IMG/VR virus record: IMGVR_UViG_3300024348_000144
Span: 1-33,752 of that record
Reading direction: 5' to 3' (one strand)
DNA: 33,752 bases
Source of the DNA: a virus
The notes under the pieces are model-generated. The model was not told the DNA's origin and ran no database searches. It saw only the letters and a list, made by a program, of their open reading frames with translations. A program made the position numbers and the translations under genes. Shown here in pieces: positions 1-7,872 of the stretch (position 1 is the stretch's first letter; every line of letters starts with the position of its first letter).

Positions 1-442
1 CTGGATTAAAAAATGCTTCATAAAAAGCTTTATTATAAATATAAGATCTATTGTTGTTGTACATAGATTCTTTTGCATTAGCCATTATCCATGATATGTT
101 TTCTTTTGTTATTTCAAACTGGCCAAAACTTGTTTTCCAATTTAAACCTATATTATCGCTTAATCTACCTTTTAATTTATTAAGAGGTACAGGGAATGTT
201 GAGGTTTGTTCTGTTGCGTTTATTTTCATTTTATTAAATAAGTTTTTATATAATTTTCTGTCGACTTTATAGCCGTAAGACTTTTGAAGTTCTATTTCAC
301 GGTCTGATATATACTCTATATCGTCTGACTGTTCAAGAACTTCATACTCATTCTCCTTATAACCTTGCATAAGGGTAACCCGTGTATTAAGATTACGTGT
401 AACACCGATCTTTTTACCTGGTATGTGGTATAAATAATACAT
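1..442 (-). CDS. GIY-YIG-like nuclease domain protein, 3' end outside window
   Basis: The frame opens at an ATG at 442 and runs off the window edge, so at least 147 residues are present and the C-terminus is missing. The N-terminus reads MYYLYHIPGKKIGVTRNLNT, followed by an Arg. A YLY strand, a KIGVT strand and the Arg after it follow the order of the GIY-YIG fold, and a Glu-rich helix near residues 43-48 is where a catalytic Glu could sit. Such domains occur in phage homing endonucleases and repair nucleases. The rest (a Thr-Phe-Pro-Val-Pro segment and a Trp-rich C-terminal part) is not recognised. It is the last visible gene of the minus-strand replication operon and starts 5 nt after the thymidylate-synthase-like gene stops. 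A free-standing homing nuclease is possible but unproven. Confidence 0.6.
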   Translation of the reverse strand, partial: MYYLYHIPGKKIGVTRNLNTRVTLMQGYKENEYEVLEQSDDIEYISDREIELQKSYGYKVDRKLYKNLFNKMKINATEQTSTFPVPLNKLKGRLSDNIGLNWKTSFGQFEITKENISWIMANAKESMYNNNRSYIYNKAFYEAFFNP

Positions 443-447
443 ATTTT

Positions 448-1092
448 TTATAGTTTATTGTTATACAAATGCATGTTATGTGCGTGATGGTAATACCAGC
501 CTATTTCTAAATTAAGACGTCTAGCTATTAGTTTTTGTAATGATGAAAATTGATACTGATCATTACAGAAACCGTACCAGATGTCATTAGAACGCATGTA
601 GACAGACATACAAAGCTTATCGTTTATAATCGTAAACTGAACTGCGTACGTACATGGCGTGTCTTTCTTATATTTATCATATTCTTTACCATCGTATATA
701 CTTATCGCTGCATGTCTAGTATTTTTATTTGTTTTTAATTTAGCGCAAACATAATCTATTTGACAACTTCGTTTCCATTGATAACCATAGTTAGAGTTTA
801 CTTTTCTATCGCCGTCAGCCATTCGCTCCCATATTGGTGGTATTTTACCGTACAGTTCGCCTAGCTTGTCAATACTAGGATCACCTGATAAATACCATTG
901 CCATTCAGCTTCAGCATATTCTAAGCTCCAGTTACGTTCTTTGTTAGTAATATGATTTTGTGTAGGGTTTTCTATATAAAAACCACAATTAAACAAAGCT
1001 TTAGTATCATCAAAATCTTCACCATATCTAATAGCTTGATCTAACAAAAACTCATAAGCTTCATTTGCGTTTTTAAATCTTGTGTTTATCAT
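448..1092 (-). CDS. Thymidylate synthase / dCMP hydroxymethylase family protein
   Basis: A 214-residue ThyA-fold protein, shorter than E. coli ThyA (264) at both ends. IPPIWERMAD followed by YGYQW matches the ThyA IWDEWAD and YGKQW block. The catalytic Cys lies in DTPC at residue 147. RSND at 167-170 matches RSCD, and His208 and Tyr210 match the ThyA HLY motif. The segment from RSND to LEIG aligns without gaps to E. coli, and in it the Asn that recognises dUMP (Asn177) is replaced by Asp178. In this family Asn-to-Asp at that site shifts the substrate to dCMP, as in T4 gp42. The enzyme may therefore make 5-hydroxymethyl-dCMP or 5-methyl-dCMP rather than dTMP. It overlaps the upstream small gene by 20 nt. 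No glycosyltransferase or dCTPase is visible in the window. Family membership is firm; the substrate is inferred. Confidence 0.85.
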   Translation of the reverse strand: MINTRFKNANEAYEFLLDQAIRYGEDFDDTKALFNCGFYIENPTQNHITNKERNWSLEYAEAEWQWYLSGDPSIDKLGELYGKIPPIWERMADGDRKVNSNYGYQWKRSCQIDYVCAKLKTNKNTRHAAISIYDGKEYDKYKKDTPCTYAVQFTIINDKLCMSVYMRSNDIWYGFCNDQYQFSSLQKLIARRLNLEIGWYYHHAHNMHLYNNKL

Positions 1093-1315
1093 AATAATAT
1101 TTATAGTATTTAAATATTGTCTCCCACAACTCTCTTGGGTTGAAAGCCTGAGGTGATCTATTTATTTTTTTGTTTATCTCTATATCTATATACCACCAAG
1201 CAAAGTTTTCTTTACAAAATGGCGATATATATATTCCATTGTTAATACACCAATGATAAGCTTTAAATTCATCAGGTGAATATTGATATTCTACTGATTT
1301 CTTTTTTACTCCCAT
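1073..1315 (-). CDS. Small aromatic-rich hypothetical protein
   Basis: An 80-residue protein, rich in Tyr, Trp and Lys, with no recognised domain. The central part (CKENFAWWYIDIEINKKINR) looks like a compact alpha/beta segment and the C-terminus is a Tyr-Lys-rich helix. The start ATG at 1315 lies inside the last codons of the primase-helicase gene (10 nt overlap), and its end overlaps the thymidylate-synthase-like gene by 20 nt. That tight double overlap is the main evidence that it is translated. The function is unknown; a role linked to replication or nucleotide metabolism is only suggested by position. Confidence 0.7.
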   Translation of the reverse strand: MGVKKKSVEYQYSPDEFKAYHWCINNGIYISPFCKENFAWWYIDIEINKKINRSPQAFNPRELWETIFKYYKYYYDKHKI

Positions 1316-3027
1316 GGCATTGGCTCGTCATTAGATATAGGTTCATGAGGTATAAAACAACCAGACTTTGGTTCCCATTTAAAATGTGCTTCAGCTCCAT
1401 TTTCACCTAAGTTTTGAAACTTAACTTTAAGAACTTTAGCTTTAACTGTTCTAGCTTCATAATCTCTATGAACTAATATACCATGATAACTAGCATCGTA
1501 CCATTCACCACCACCTTTAATATTATACATTGTAGGCTCTTCCATTTTACCGTCTTTGTCTTTGTACATTTTAGTTGGGTGAGCAACAACAAATACTAAT
1601 ACATCAAACTTCTTAGCAAAGACTTCTATCTTTGTTAAGTATTCCATAGTGTATCTATTAACGTCTTCTGTTTTACAGTCTATGTCTCTTACTTTATTAA
1701 ACGGATCAATAACTAAACATTTAATACCTTTACGCTTAACAAGTTCTGCACCTTTTCTAAGTACAGACTCTAACGTATAACGCTCCATGTCAATATGAAA
1801 ATAATTAGTGTTACAATGATCTGCTATTTGATTCCATTTATCACTATGTATATCCGCGGATGTTGGCATACCTTCCCAAGTCTTACGCATTAACTTATGC
1901 GCGTGTAAATATGTAGGCGCGTTTTCTGGTGATGCAAAAGCTGTTTTCCAGCCATAGTTACGGTTGTAACCTACAACCATCTGGTCAACAAAATCAGACT
2001 TACCACTACTAGGTATACCAGTAACAGTAATAAACTGACCGGTGTACGTGCTAAATATGTCATCAAAGTTTTCCAAACCGATTTGATATCCTTTCTTAAA
2101 ACCATTGCGAACAAAGTCTGTAACTTCGTCTTCGATGTCTTTAAAGGTTGTGACGTTCTCAAGCGGTACTGGTCGTGATTGAGAAATACGCTCTGCCAGT
2201 TTTTGTTTTCCATATTTTAAAAGGTATTCATTAGCATCTTTACAATCATCAAATGACGCTAGATAACAAACTTCAGCTCCAAGTCTACGGACTAATTCTG
2301 ATTGTAGTGCTTGACCTGCTTCATCTGAGTCAACAGCTAATATTACTTTTTCTTTATCTTCAAAATAATCTATACAATTATCAAGATAATCAAGATTGTT
2401 TGAATTTAATGTTGCGCCATTAGGAACTGATATACTATTAGGTATACCAGCCTCATGTAGTGCTAACACATCCATTTCACCTTCGGTTATAATACAATAT
2501 TCATAACCTACTATGCTATTTATATTATAGAATACTTTTTCAGCACCCTTATATAATTTAAAGTTTTTTCTACCATCGCGATACTTAATATTAATAAGTT
2601 GATCACCCATGAAGTAGTTAAACTTTATAACGTTCTCGGTTTTACCGGTCTGAGGCATCCACTCAGGACCCTCACCAACCTCTAGGTCAGTAAGAGTCTG
2701 AGTTCCTATACCTCTTGTTTTAAACCACTCAATTACTTTATCATTTAAGAATTCAGGATATTCAGTATTGCTTGGTGGACCAACTGGTCTTACATATACT
2801 TTTTCACTAGCTCCCTTACGTTGATATGTATGCAATTGAAATGACGTGTTACAATTGTGACAAGTACCAAGACCACGTTCCCAGTCATACGAAGCACACT
2901 TTGCTTTAGTATTCTTAGGTTTTCTATCAGAAGAGCACAGGGGACAAATCCCCTGTTTCTTACCTTCTTCAAGCTTATGTTGATTGAATTCATCAATCAA
3001 AAATCCATTGATCTCTGTTGTCTGCAT
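1306..3027 (-). CDS. T7 gp4 / Twinkle-type DNA primase-helicase
   Basis: A 573-residue bifunctional replication protein that would prime and unwind DNA at the phage fork. Domains in order: an N-terminal zinc ribbon with Cys28, Cys31, Cys56 and Cys59; a TOPRIM primase core with TEGEMD (Glu182, Glu184) and AVDSDEAG (Asp233, Asp235); and a RecA-like DnaB-type helicase with Walker A GIPSSGKS at 337-344, Walker B CLVIDPF (Asp441) and the VVAHP motif with His483. The length and domain order match T7 gp4 (566 residues). The gene lies 10 nt downstream of the single-strand binding protein gene and overlaps the next small gene, so it is part of the replication operon. No replicative DNA polymerase is seen in the window; it may lie to the left. 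Confidence 0.95.
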   Translation of the reverse strand: MQTTEINGFLIDEFNQHKLEEGKKQGICPLCSSDRKPKNTKAKCASYDWERGLGTCHNCNTSFQLHTYQRKGASEKVYVRPVGPPSNTEYPEFLNDKVIEWFKTRGIGTQTLTDLEVGEGPEWMPQTGKTENVIKFNYFMGDQLINIKYRDGRKNFKLYKGAEKVFYNINSIVGYEYCIITEGEMDVLALHEAGIPNSISVPNGATLNSNNLDYLDNCIDYFEDKEKVILAVDSDEAGQALQSELVRRLGAEVCYLASFDDCKDANEYLLKYGKQKLAERISQSRPVPLENVTTFKDIEDEVTDFVRNGFKKGYQIGLENFDDIFSTYTGQFITVTGIPSSGKSDFVDQMVVGYNRNYGWKTAFASPENAPTYLHAHKLMRKTWEGMPTSADIHSDKWNQIADHCNTNYFHIDMERYTLESVLRKGAELVKRKGIKCLVIDPFNKVRDIDCKTEDVNRYTMEYLTKIEVFAKKFDVLVFVVAHPTKMYKDKDGKMEEPTMYNIKGGGEWYDASYHGILVHRDYEARTVKAKVLKVKFQNLGENGAEAHFKWEPKSGCFIPHEPISNDEPMPWE

Positions 3028-3037
3028 TTAATTTAAT

Positions 3038-3346
3038 TTAAAATGGTAAATCATCCGCCGGTTGTGCAGCCGGTACTGCTTGCTGTGGTTGATCTGTTCT
3101 AGGCGCTGCAGCTACATTTTCTCCGTTGCTCCACACTACTTTTACATTGCCTAAATAAGTTTTAGCAACCTTAGCCTCTCTTTCTTCTTTAGTCTGATCC
3201 ACTATTACAGGACCTTGATTACCAAACTGATCAACCTCGTCGTTCAGTGTGATCGTAATTGGTAAGTATTTACCTTTTTTACCTATAATTATTTTATCTT
3301 TAGGTATTTCGTTAAGGTTAATACTAGCTTTAATTATACTTGCCAT
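3038..3346 (-). CDS. Single-stranded DNA-binding protein, OB-fold with acidic tail
   Basis: A 102-residue protein. The N-terminal part is beta-rich (KGKYLPITITLNDEVDQFGN), as in small phage OB-fold proteins. A low-complexity Pro/Ala/Gln linker follows, and the chain ends in Asp-Asp-Leu-Pro-Phe. This acidic tail with a terminal Phe is the hallmark of SSBs and recruits replication and repair proteins. It is shorter than E. coli SSB (178), which is common in phages. Its ATG shares an A with the TAA stop of the upstream small gene (TAATG), and it directly precedes the primase-helicase, the expected partner at the fork. It probably also works with the ERF annealing protein and the PDDEXK nuclease encoded just upstream. 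Confidence 0.85.
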   Translation of the reverse strand: MASIIKASINLNEIPKDKIIIGKKGKYLPITITLNDEVDQFGNQGPVIVDQTKEEREAKVAKTYLGNVKVVWSNGENVAAAPRTDQPQQAVPAAQPADDLPF

Positions 3347-3525
3347 TATACGTAATTATTTATTTGGTTAAACATTCTTTGCATTTGATCTTTTGTAGCG
3401 TTTGTGTTTCTGCGCATGTTATCTATAGCTTTAACATGAGTTTGATTAGCGTAAAAATTATCTACACTAGTTTCTAGTCCTGTTACTGCACAAATTTTTG
3501 TTTGGTTTTTTCTGGTTCTTGCCAT
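3346..3525 (-). CDS. Small basic protein, degenerate zinc-motif-like N-terminus
   Basis: A 59-residue protein that starts MARTRKNQTKICAVTGLETS, continues to a Phe-Tyr pair and ends in an Arg/Asn/Gln-rich helix. The N-terminal pattern (Lys-Ile-Cys, then Thr-Gly, then about eight residues to Phe-Tyr) resembles a phage family with a CxxC zinc knuckle before FY, but the second Cys is missing here. The stop codon overlaps the SSB start in a TAATG junction, and the gene lies 2 nt after the PDDEXK nuclease start region, so translational coupling is likely. The function is unknown; the net positive charge would allow nucleic acid binding. Confidence 0.7.
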   Translation of the reverse strand: MARTRKNQTKICAVTGLETSVDNFYANQTHVKAIDNMRRNTNATKDQMQRMFNQINNYV

Positions 3526-3527
3526 TT

Positions 3528-4259
3528 TTAAAGTGTTTTAGTTAAAAAATATTGTTTAGGATCAAAGTCCTCAGACTTATAAAACAATTCATAAGCCTGC
3601 GCTGCTCTTTCTACTTTATCTTTGCCACGAGCATAAAACTCTGGAGAGCAATCAAAGATACCTATTTGATGAGTATTTTTATCTATTACAATAAATAACA
3701 TCTCATAACCAAATAGCTTACTGTAAATATAAGCTTGACTGTCGTAATTGTACTTGGATGCGGAATATTTAAACTTCGTGATATCTGCTGTCGTCTTTAA
3801 ATCGATGATCAGCTTTTCATCATGATTTACAATGTCAGCTTTACCTTTCCATAATTGACCTTCAAGCTCTGTAATCTCTGGTTGTTCATATTCAACGTTG
3901 CCTGATCTTATCAAGTCTCTACATACTTCGTTGCTTAGCATCTTTTCTGTCATTAACTCTATTTGATCAACCTCGTGTTTTAATAAACACATTTCACCAT
4001 CTGAGATCTCCTTATAAGCTTTAGTATTTCTAGTTGTAGCTTCTACTATTTTAAAATTCTTAAGTTTTTCAGGTTCAAGAATTGCTGTATGAAAGTATCC
4101 ACCGACTAAAAAAGCTGGTCTGTTAGCCATCTTTTGTCCTAAAGCTAAAGGGTTTGTTAAAAGCGTACTAATGTCTGAATTACTTAAATACTTTTTACCA
4201 AAGTCTCCGTAGTAATTAGTGTCATCTTGTAAAGCTTTTAAAACTTCTTGCTTATTCAT
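3528..4259 (-). CDS. PD-(D/E)XK exonuclease, RecE/PDDEXK phage type
   Basis: A 243-residue nuclease that probably resects double-stranded DNA ends to feed the adjacent annealing protein, as RecE feeds RecT. Visible motifs: YLSNSDISTLL near residues 24-34; GGYFHTAIL with His57, an early helix motif in this family; the core KGKADIV with Asp142; IIDLKTT with Asp153 and Lys155 (the D-X-K catalytic pair); and YDSQAYIYS with Gln175 and Tyr177. It has the length of the stand-alone phage enzymes. The gene sits 1 nt downstream of the ERF gene, so nuclease and annealing protein form the usual two-gene recombination pair, followed by SSB. Confidence 0.88.
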   Translation of the reverse strand: MNKQEVLKALQDDTNYYGDFGKKYLSNSDISTLLTNPLALGQKMANRPAFLVGGYFHTAILEPEKLKNFKIVEATTRNTKAYKEISDGEMCLLKHEVDQIELMTEKMLSNEVCRDLIRSGNVEYEQPEITELEGQLWKGKADIVNHDEKLIIDLKTTADITKFKYSASKYNYDSQAYIYSKLFGYEMLFIVIDKNTHQIGIFDCSPEFYARGKDKVERAAQAYELFYKSEDFDPKQYFLTKTL

Positions 4260-4260
4260 A

Positions 4261-4815
4261 TTACAGTGTTGTTAGTTGTTGTTCTATCTCTTGTGATAGA
4301 CTGTACTTGGCTTTTATAGCCGCTACTTTACCACCTGCTGTTACATATTGAACTGCTTTTTCGTAAGCTGGATCTTTAGTTGAGGTTAAAGTTGGTTTGT
4401 TAGTTTTTGGCACAAATTTCTTTTTGCCGTGATCATTTGTAGCGTCGCTGTCAGCTGTGTCGTCTATCAAAAACAAATTGCCTAGCGCATACTTTTTTGC
4501 GTAAGATGATGCTGAGCCAAATTGCTGAGGTACGTTCATACCTTTTTGATTTAAATCTACACCAACCATAGCTCTTGCGCTAATTGAATCTTTACCGTCG
4601 TATAGGTCTGCTGTTGATGTCATCACCAATAGTCCACCAATTTCTTGTATGTCTTCGTTAATTGTTACTGATACTCCTAACTCTAATAGAAAGGGTTTTG
4701 TTGCTTCTAGGATGTCTTCGGCTGATCTGAAGTTGTACTTGCCGAAGGAGTTAAATCTACTTTTCTTCGATTTAAACTTTGTTTGGATTGTCGCTAATTT
4801 TTCGTTTATGTTCAT
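4261..4815 (-). CDS. ERF-family single-strand annealing protein
   Basis: A 184-residue protein of the ERF superfamily (phage P22 Erf type), which anneals complementary single strands during recombination and genome circularisation. Signature parts are KYNFRSAEDILEATKPFL at 26-43, a beta-meander to about residue 85, and FGSASSYAKKYALGNLFLID at 99-118 followed by an Asp-rich DTADSDATND. The last is the conserved core of the family. The C-terminal third is Lys/Thr-rich and ends in a short helical segment, as in Erf proteins with a separate C-terminal domain. It heads the recombination block ERF, exonuclease, small protein, SSB. The 51 nt between it and the sigma gene hold nothing I recognise. 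Confidence 0.9.
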   Translation of the reverse strand: MNINEKLATIQTKFKSKKSRFNSFGKYNFRSAEDILEATKPFLLELGVSVTINEDIQEIGGLLVMTSTADLYDGKDSISARAMVGVDLNQKGMNVPQQFGSASSYAKKYALGNLFLIDDTADSDATNDHGKKKFVPKTNKPTLTSTKDPAYEKAVQYVTAGGKVAAIKAKYSLSQEIEQQLTTL

Positions 4816-4866
4816 TCGTTGTTATTTAAATTGCTTATTATTATAATTACATGTTTTATTAATAAC

Positions 4867-5622
4867 TTACACAATATCAAGCACTTGCGAGTGATCTACA
4901 TTGTCTATAAGTTTTTGTACTGCTTGTTTTTTAAGCTCTGATACTCTTACATATGCGCTGACCCCGTTTATATTTAAGTGATTAGCTATTTCTTTAGCCG
5001 AATGCTTGTTACAGTCTAAGCCATAAGATAATCTTAAAGCCTCGTATTCATTAAAGCTTAAATATTTTTGCATAAGTCCTTTTAGATATAAATTTAATAT
5101 TTGTATATTATAAGGTTCTGATTTATCTGCTATTTGATACATCATGTTTTCTTCGTCATCATTTGTAACTTGAGCATCTATACTTAAAAATATACTATTA
5201 AAAAATATTTCAACCATTTTTTTGTCTTTAGGATTTTTACGTATTTCATTAAGTTTGTGCTCTGGTATTCTCATATCACCACGCATCATGTCTATTCTAC
5301 GTCTTATATTTCCTTTTATTCTTTTACTAAAAAATGACTTTAATGTTTTTTCAATGTCTTCTGAATCAGTCAATAATTCCCAGTCTAACTTATCTACTGC
5401 TTTTATTAAACCTTCATTACCTATCTGCAAGATGTCATTAATACTTAAGACTCCTGAAGCTTGTTGCGTAGTTGAAAATTTTCGTGCTAGATTTTCTACT
5501 AAAGGCATAAACTTTATTATCATTTCGTCTCTAGTGTAGTAATCATAAAACTTATCTTTAGGCATAGAGCTTTTTAAGTCTTTTTTATATCTTATATAGT
5601 TTTGTATATTATATTTTTTCAT
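4867..5622 (-). CDS. Phage-encoded sigma-70 family RNA polymerase sigma factor
   Basis: A 251-residue sigma factor expected to redirect host RNA polymerase to phage promoters. Region 2 is clear: IIKFMPLVENLARKF at 35-49, then INDILQIGNEGLIKAVDKLD at 61-80, then FFSKRIKGNIRRRID around 97-111 (the 2.3/2.4 DNA-melting and -10 reading segment). Region 4 spans about 183-240: YLSFNEYEALRLSYGLD, then a helix-turn-helix from SAKEIANHLNINGVSAYVRV to a basic helix. Regions 1.1 and 3 are short or absent. It lies in the early minus-strand operon, so a role in middle or late transcription is likely. Its target promoters cannot be read from sequence alone. The start overlaps a small upstream gene by 14 nt. 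Confidence 0.9.
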   Translation of the reverse strand: MKKYNIQNYIRYKKDLKSSMPKDKFYDYYTRDEMIIKFMPLVENLARKFSTTQQASGVLSINDILQIGNEGLIKAVDKLDWELLTDSEDIEKTLKSFFSKRIKGNIRRRIDMMRGDMRIPEHKLNEIRKNPKDKKMVEIFFNSIFLSIDAQVTNDDEENMMYQIADKSEPYNIQILNLYLKGLMQKYLSFNEYEALRLSYGLDCNKHSAKEIANHLNINGVSAYVRVSELKKQAVQKLIDNVDHSQVLDIV

Positions 5623-5719
5623 ATTCTTCTAGCTTTTCAAATGCCTGTGACATTAGTTTGTTATCAGCGTAGTATATATTACCTATACTTGCCATCCATT
5701 CGTTAAAATCTTTAATCAT
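5609..5719 (-). CDS. 36-residue hypothetical protein upstream of sigma gene
   Basis: A very small gene encoding MIKDFNEWMASIGNIYYADN followed by KLMSQAFEKLEEYEKI. It looks like an amphipathic helical peptide. Its ATG overlaps the TGA of the upstream gene in an ATGA junction and its stop lies inside the sigma gene. Both overlaps fit the translational coupling seen throughout this operon and are the main support. The function is unknown. It could serve mainly to couple translation into the sigma gene. Confidence 0.6.
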   Translation of the reverse strand: MIKDFNEWMASIGNIYYADNKLMSQAFEKLEEYEKI

Positions 5720-6339
5720 ATTTCTTCATTTAATATTGCTTTTTCTTTTCTTAAACAATCGTTTAAATTACGTTGTATAGTTCTAGTAGAACAGTTTAAC
5801 AAACCAGCTATTTTGCTCCATGTTATTGGTTTATTCATGTCGTTTAGATCTAGCATGCATTGGTAAATCGACTCACCATCTACACAACTAGATCTACCGA
5901 TAAGCTTGCCAACGATACTCATTTTTTCGTTAGGTGTTAAGCCGCTATAGTCTTTAAATATTATCTTTCGTTTTTTGTTTACAGGAGGTTCCCCACCAGT
6001 TTGAAATATATCACTAATCATTTCATTTAATTTTTTATCACTAATAAAAAACGTAACAAAGCCGTTTTCTTTATTAGCTATAAATTCAAATATAGTTCTA
6101 GTGTAACCATGTCTTATTTGTAGCTCTGTATTTAGATAATATAAAACATAAAAATGCCACTTCAAAGATTTATATGTTGTAATCTTTGCTTTACTACGAA
6201 ACAAATGATAACATTCATACGTACCATCTTCATAGTAACTATACAATGAGGTTTCGATCGTAGGCTTATCATTAACAGGATCTTTCCTGTAATTTATTCT
6301 ACGATCATTCAACCATTTCATGTTTCTAGTTTGTGACAT
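5716..6339 (-). CDS. Putative DNA-binding protein with C-terminal helix-turn-helix
   Basis: A 207-residue protein. The C-terminal segment ITWSKIAGLLNCSTRTIQRN, near residues 173-192, is a good helix-turn-helix with a recognition helix in CSTRTIQRNL. The N-terminal two thirds is alpha/beta, rich in Tyr and Lys (ECYHLFRSKAKITTYKSLKW), with no family I recognise. A GLTPNEKMSIVGKLIGR segment precedes the HTH. It sits immediately upstream of the small gene and the sigma factor, which fits a regulator or a replication-initiation type protein. A role as iteron or operator binding protein is possible but purely inferred. Confidence 0.75.
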   Translation of the reverse strand: MSQTRNMKWLNDRRINYRKDPVNDKPTIETSLYSYYEDGTYECYHLFRSKAKITTYKSLKWHFYVLYYLNTELQIRHGYTRTIFEFIANKENGFVTFFISDKKLNEMISDIFQTGGEPPVNKKRKIIFKDYSGLTPNEKMSIVGKLIGRSSCVDGESIYQCMLDLNDMNKPITWSKIAGLLNCSTRTIQRNLNDCLRKEKAILNEEI

Positions 6340-6408
6340 TAGGGTCTTACTTTAGTACTATTAGGGGCTTTTGTCACCCTTGGTTTAGTAAAATTTTTAA
6401 TTTTAGTT

Positions 6409-6930
6409 CTAATTCCGAAGGAATCGTTGCCTTCCATATGTTTGTATAATTTTCTTCTTTTCATTTGGTCTAAATATTATTTGTTCGTCTTTTGCGGCTA
6501 TTGTATACTTTTCTTGTTCGTAATAATTCCAGTAAGCAGTTACGCTACAACCAGGAACTTTATAAGCGTCCGGCATACATTGAGGAGGTTCTGTAAAAAT
6601 AGTTTCCGGAATTGTGGGTGGTAATTGTTTTAAAACGTCTTCGCATTTTTTTATTGTTAAATGTGTTTTTTTATATCTTTTTGTATATTCATTTCCTAGC
6701 GCTATCATGTGATCATAGAGCCATTTGTATTGGCTAGCATTTTGCCTACACCATATAGTTGACGGATGATTGTAATGTGCTTTTTTATAAGGTACATTAT
6801 GTCCGTTGTCGTAATGATGATGTGCTGTACAAAGCATCTGGGCTGATTCTAAGATCATTTTAACTACATGCTTATTGTATTGTATCTGTGCAGCTTTTAC
6901 AGGGTCTTTATCTAAATAAAATATATTCAT
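6409..6930 (-). CDS. Conserved phage protein, possible pyrimidine-dimer glycosylase-like
   Basis: A 173-residue protein that begins MNIFYLDKDPVKAAQIQYNK and continues with HVVKMILESAQMLCTAHHHY, then NHPSTIWCRQNASQYKWLYD, and PPQCMPDAYKVPGCSVTAYW. I recognise this as a widespread phage family whose members are sometimes annotated as pyrimidine-dimer DNA glycosylase (Pyr_excise-like). That label is weak: T4 DenV itself is not obviously similar. The conserved His-rich helix and the EPPQ.MPD.YK block are the family signature. It lies next to the DNA ligase gene, which would suit a repair role. The start codon overlaps the preceding stop (TAATG). The 69 nt downstream hold no gene. Confidence 0.75.
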   Translation of the reverse strand: MNIFYLDKDPVKAAQIQYNKHVVKMILESAQMLCTAHHHYDNGHNVPYKKAHYNHPSTIWCRQNASQYKWLYDHMIALGNEYTKRYKKTHLTIKKCEDVLKQLPPTIPETIFTEPPQCMPDAYKVPGCSVTAYWNYYEQEKYTIAAKDEQIIFRPNEKKKIIQTYGRQRFLRN

Positions 6931-7037
6931 TAGTATTTTCGTTTACTTACCCTGTTATAATGAGCATCCAATAATAAGTGTACTACTTCTTCGCTTATCA
7001 TGTTGTCATTGTATAGTTGATATATTAGCTTACTCAT
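6930..7037 (-). CDS. 35-residue hypothetical protein after DNA ligase
   Basis: A longer open frame exists, but the likely start is the ATG at 7037, inside the last codons of the ligase gene (the 8 nt TATGAGTA junction). From there the product is MSKLIYQLYNDNMISEEVVH followed by LLLDAHYNRVSKRKY. It looks helical with a basic C-terminus. The stop overlaps the next ATG in a TAATG junction. The extra N-terminal residues of the longer frame come from the ligase gene read in another frame and look unlike protein. The function is unknown. Confidence 0.6.
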   Translation of the reverse strand: MSKLIYQLYNDNMISEEVVHLLLDAHYNRVSKRKY

Positions 7038-7872
7038 AGTTACGTAAACATTTAAACATAGGGTGTCTGTAGTTGCCTGATTTAGTACGTTCGAAGTACG
7101 TGAAAGTAGCAACTTCACCTATGTAGTCGTGAATATTATCTTGAATTTTAGCTAGATCTTTGTAGGTAAAGCCTTTGCCTGGAGGACAACCGAATTCTAC
7201 ACCTTCTTCGTCTTGCATTAAGAACTTACCTAGTGTGCCTTTACGTTTGCCTTTGCCTGCTTCATAACCTACAATAACAGCTTCTGCATCATGAAAGTCT
7301 TTGAATTTTTGCAAGTTGTAAGATCTCTTGCATTGATATGGAGCATCTAAACGTAATATAGAGCCTTCATAGCCTTTTTCTAAGAAATTCTGGTGCTTCA
7401 TGTTAGCATGACCATTAGACGTAACTTGCCATGTTGGAACGTATTTAACACAATAAGAATAAAAATCACTTACACTTAGGTTAGACATTCTACGTGAATA
7501 CGGTTCATTGCCGTGAGCATAATCATAACAATGAAATTGTACTAGTTTTTTAGCTTTAGAACGCATATAACTAGTTTGTTTTTGAGTTCTAACTAGAGAT
7601 ATAATTTGTTCGAAGTCATCGCGTAAATCGTGGTTGTACAATTCACCGTCAAGTATCATATCAGGATGCATGTCAAACCAAGGTTTAAGACTTTTTAGTA
7701 TATGTCTTATATTAAGCCAAGGTTTTCCTGTTCTTGAATAAGCTATTACTTTTCCTTTTTCGTCGAGTTGTATCAAGCACCTTACACCGTCTAGTTTTGG
7801 TTGCATAAACACTTTCTCGGACCAGTCGACATCTTTATTGCCTACTTTGTATGCGAGCATTGGTTTTATCAT
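7030..7872 (-). CDS. ATP-dependent DNA ligase
   Basis: A 280-residue ligase that seals nicks, probably in phage lagging-strand DNA and recombination intermediates. The nucleotidyltransferase motifs are complete: motif I KLDGVR with the AMP-accepting Lys26, motif III ILDGELY with Glu77, motif IV KGYEGSILRL with Glu169, and motif V around LQKFKDFHDAEAVIVG with Lys189 and Lys191. An OB-fold C-terminal domain follows (KGTLGKFLM, then VATFTYFERTKSGNYRHPMF). Its size matches minimal phage/viral ligases such as T7 ligase (359) without extra domains. It starts directly after the preceding gene stops and overlaps the small gene downstream. Confidence 0.93.
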   Translation of the reverse strand: MIKPMLAYKVGNKDVDWSEKVFMQPKLDGVRCLIQLDEKGKVIAYSRTGKPWLNIRHILKSLKPWFDMHPDMILDGELYNHDLRDDFEQIISLVRTQKQTSYMRSKAKKLVQFHCYDYAHGNEPYSRRMSNLSVSDFYSYCVKYVPTWQVTSNGHANMKHQNFLEKGYEGSILRLDAPYQCKRSYNLQKFKDFHDAEAVIVGYEAGKGKRKGTLGKFLMQDEEGVEFGCPPGKGFTYKDLAKIQDNIHDYIGEVATFTYFERTKSGNYRHPMFKCLRNYE

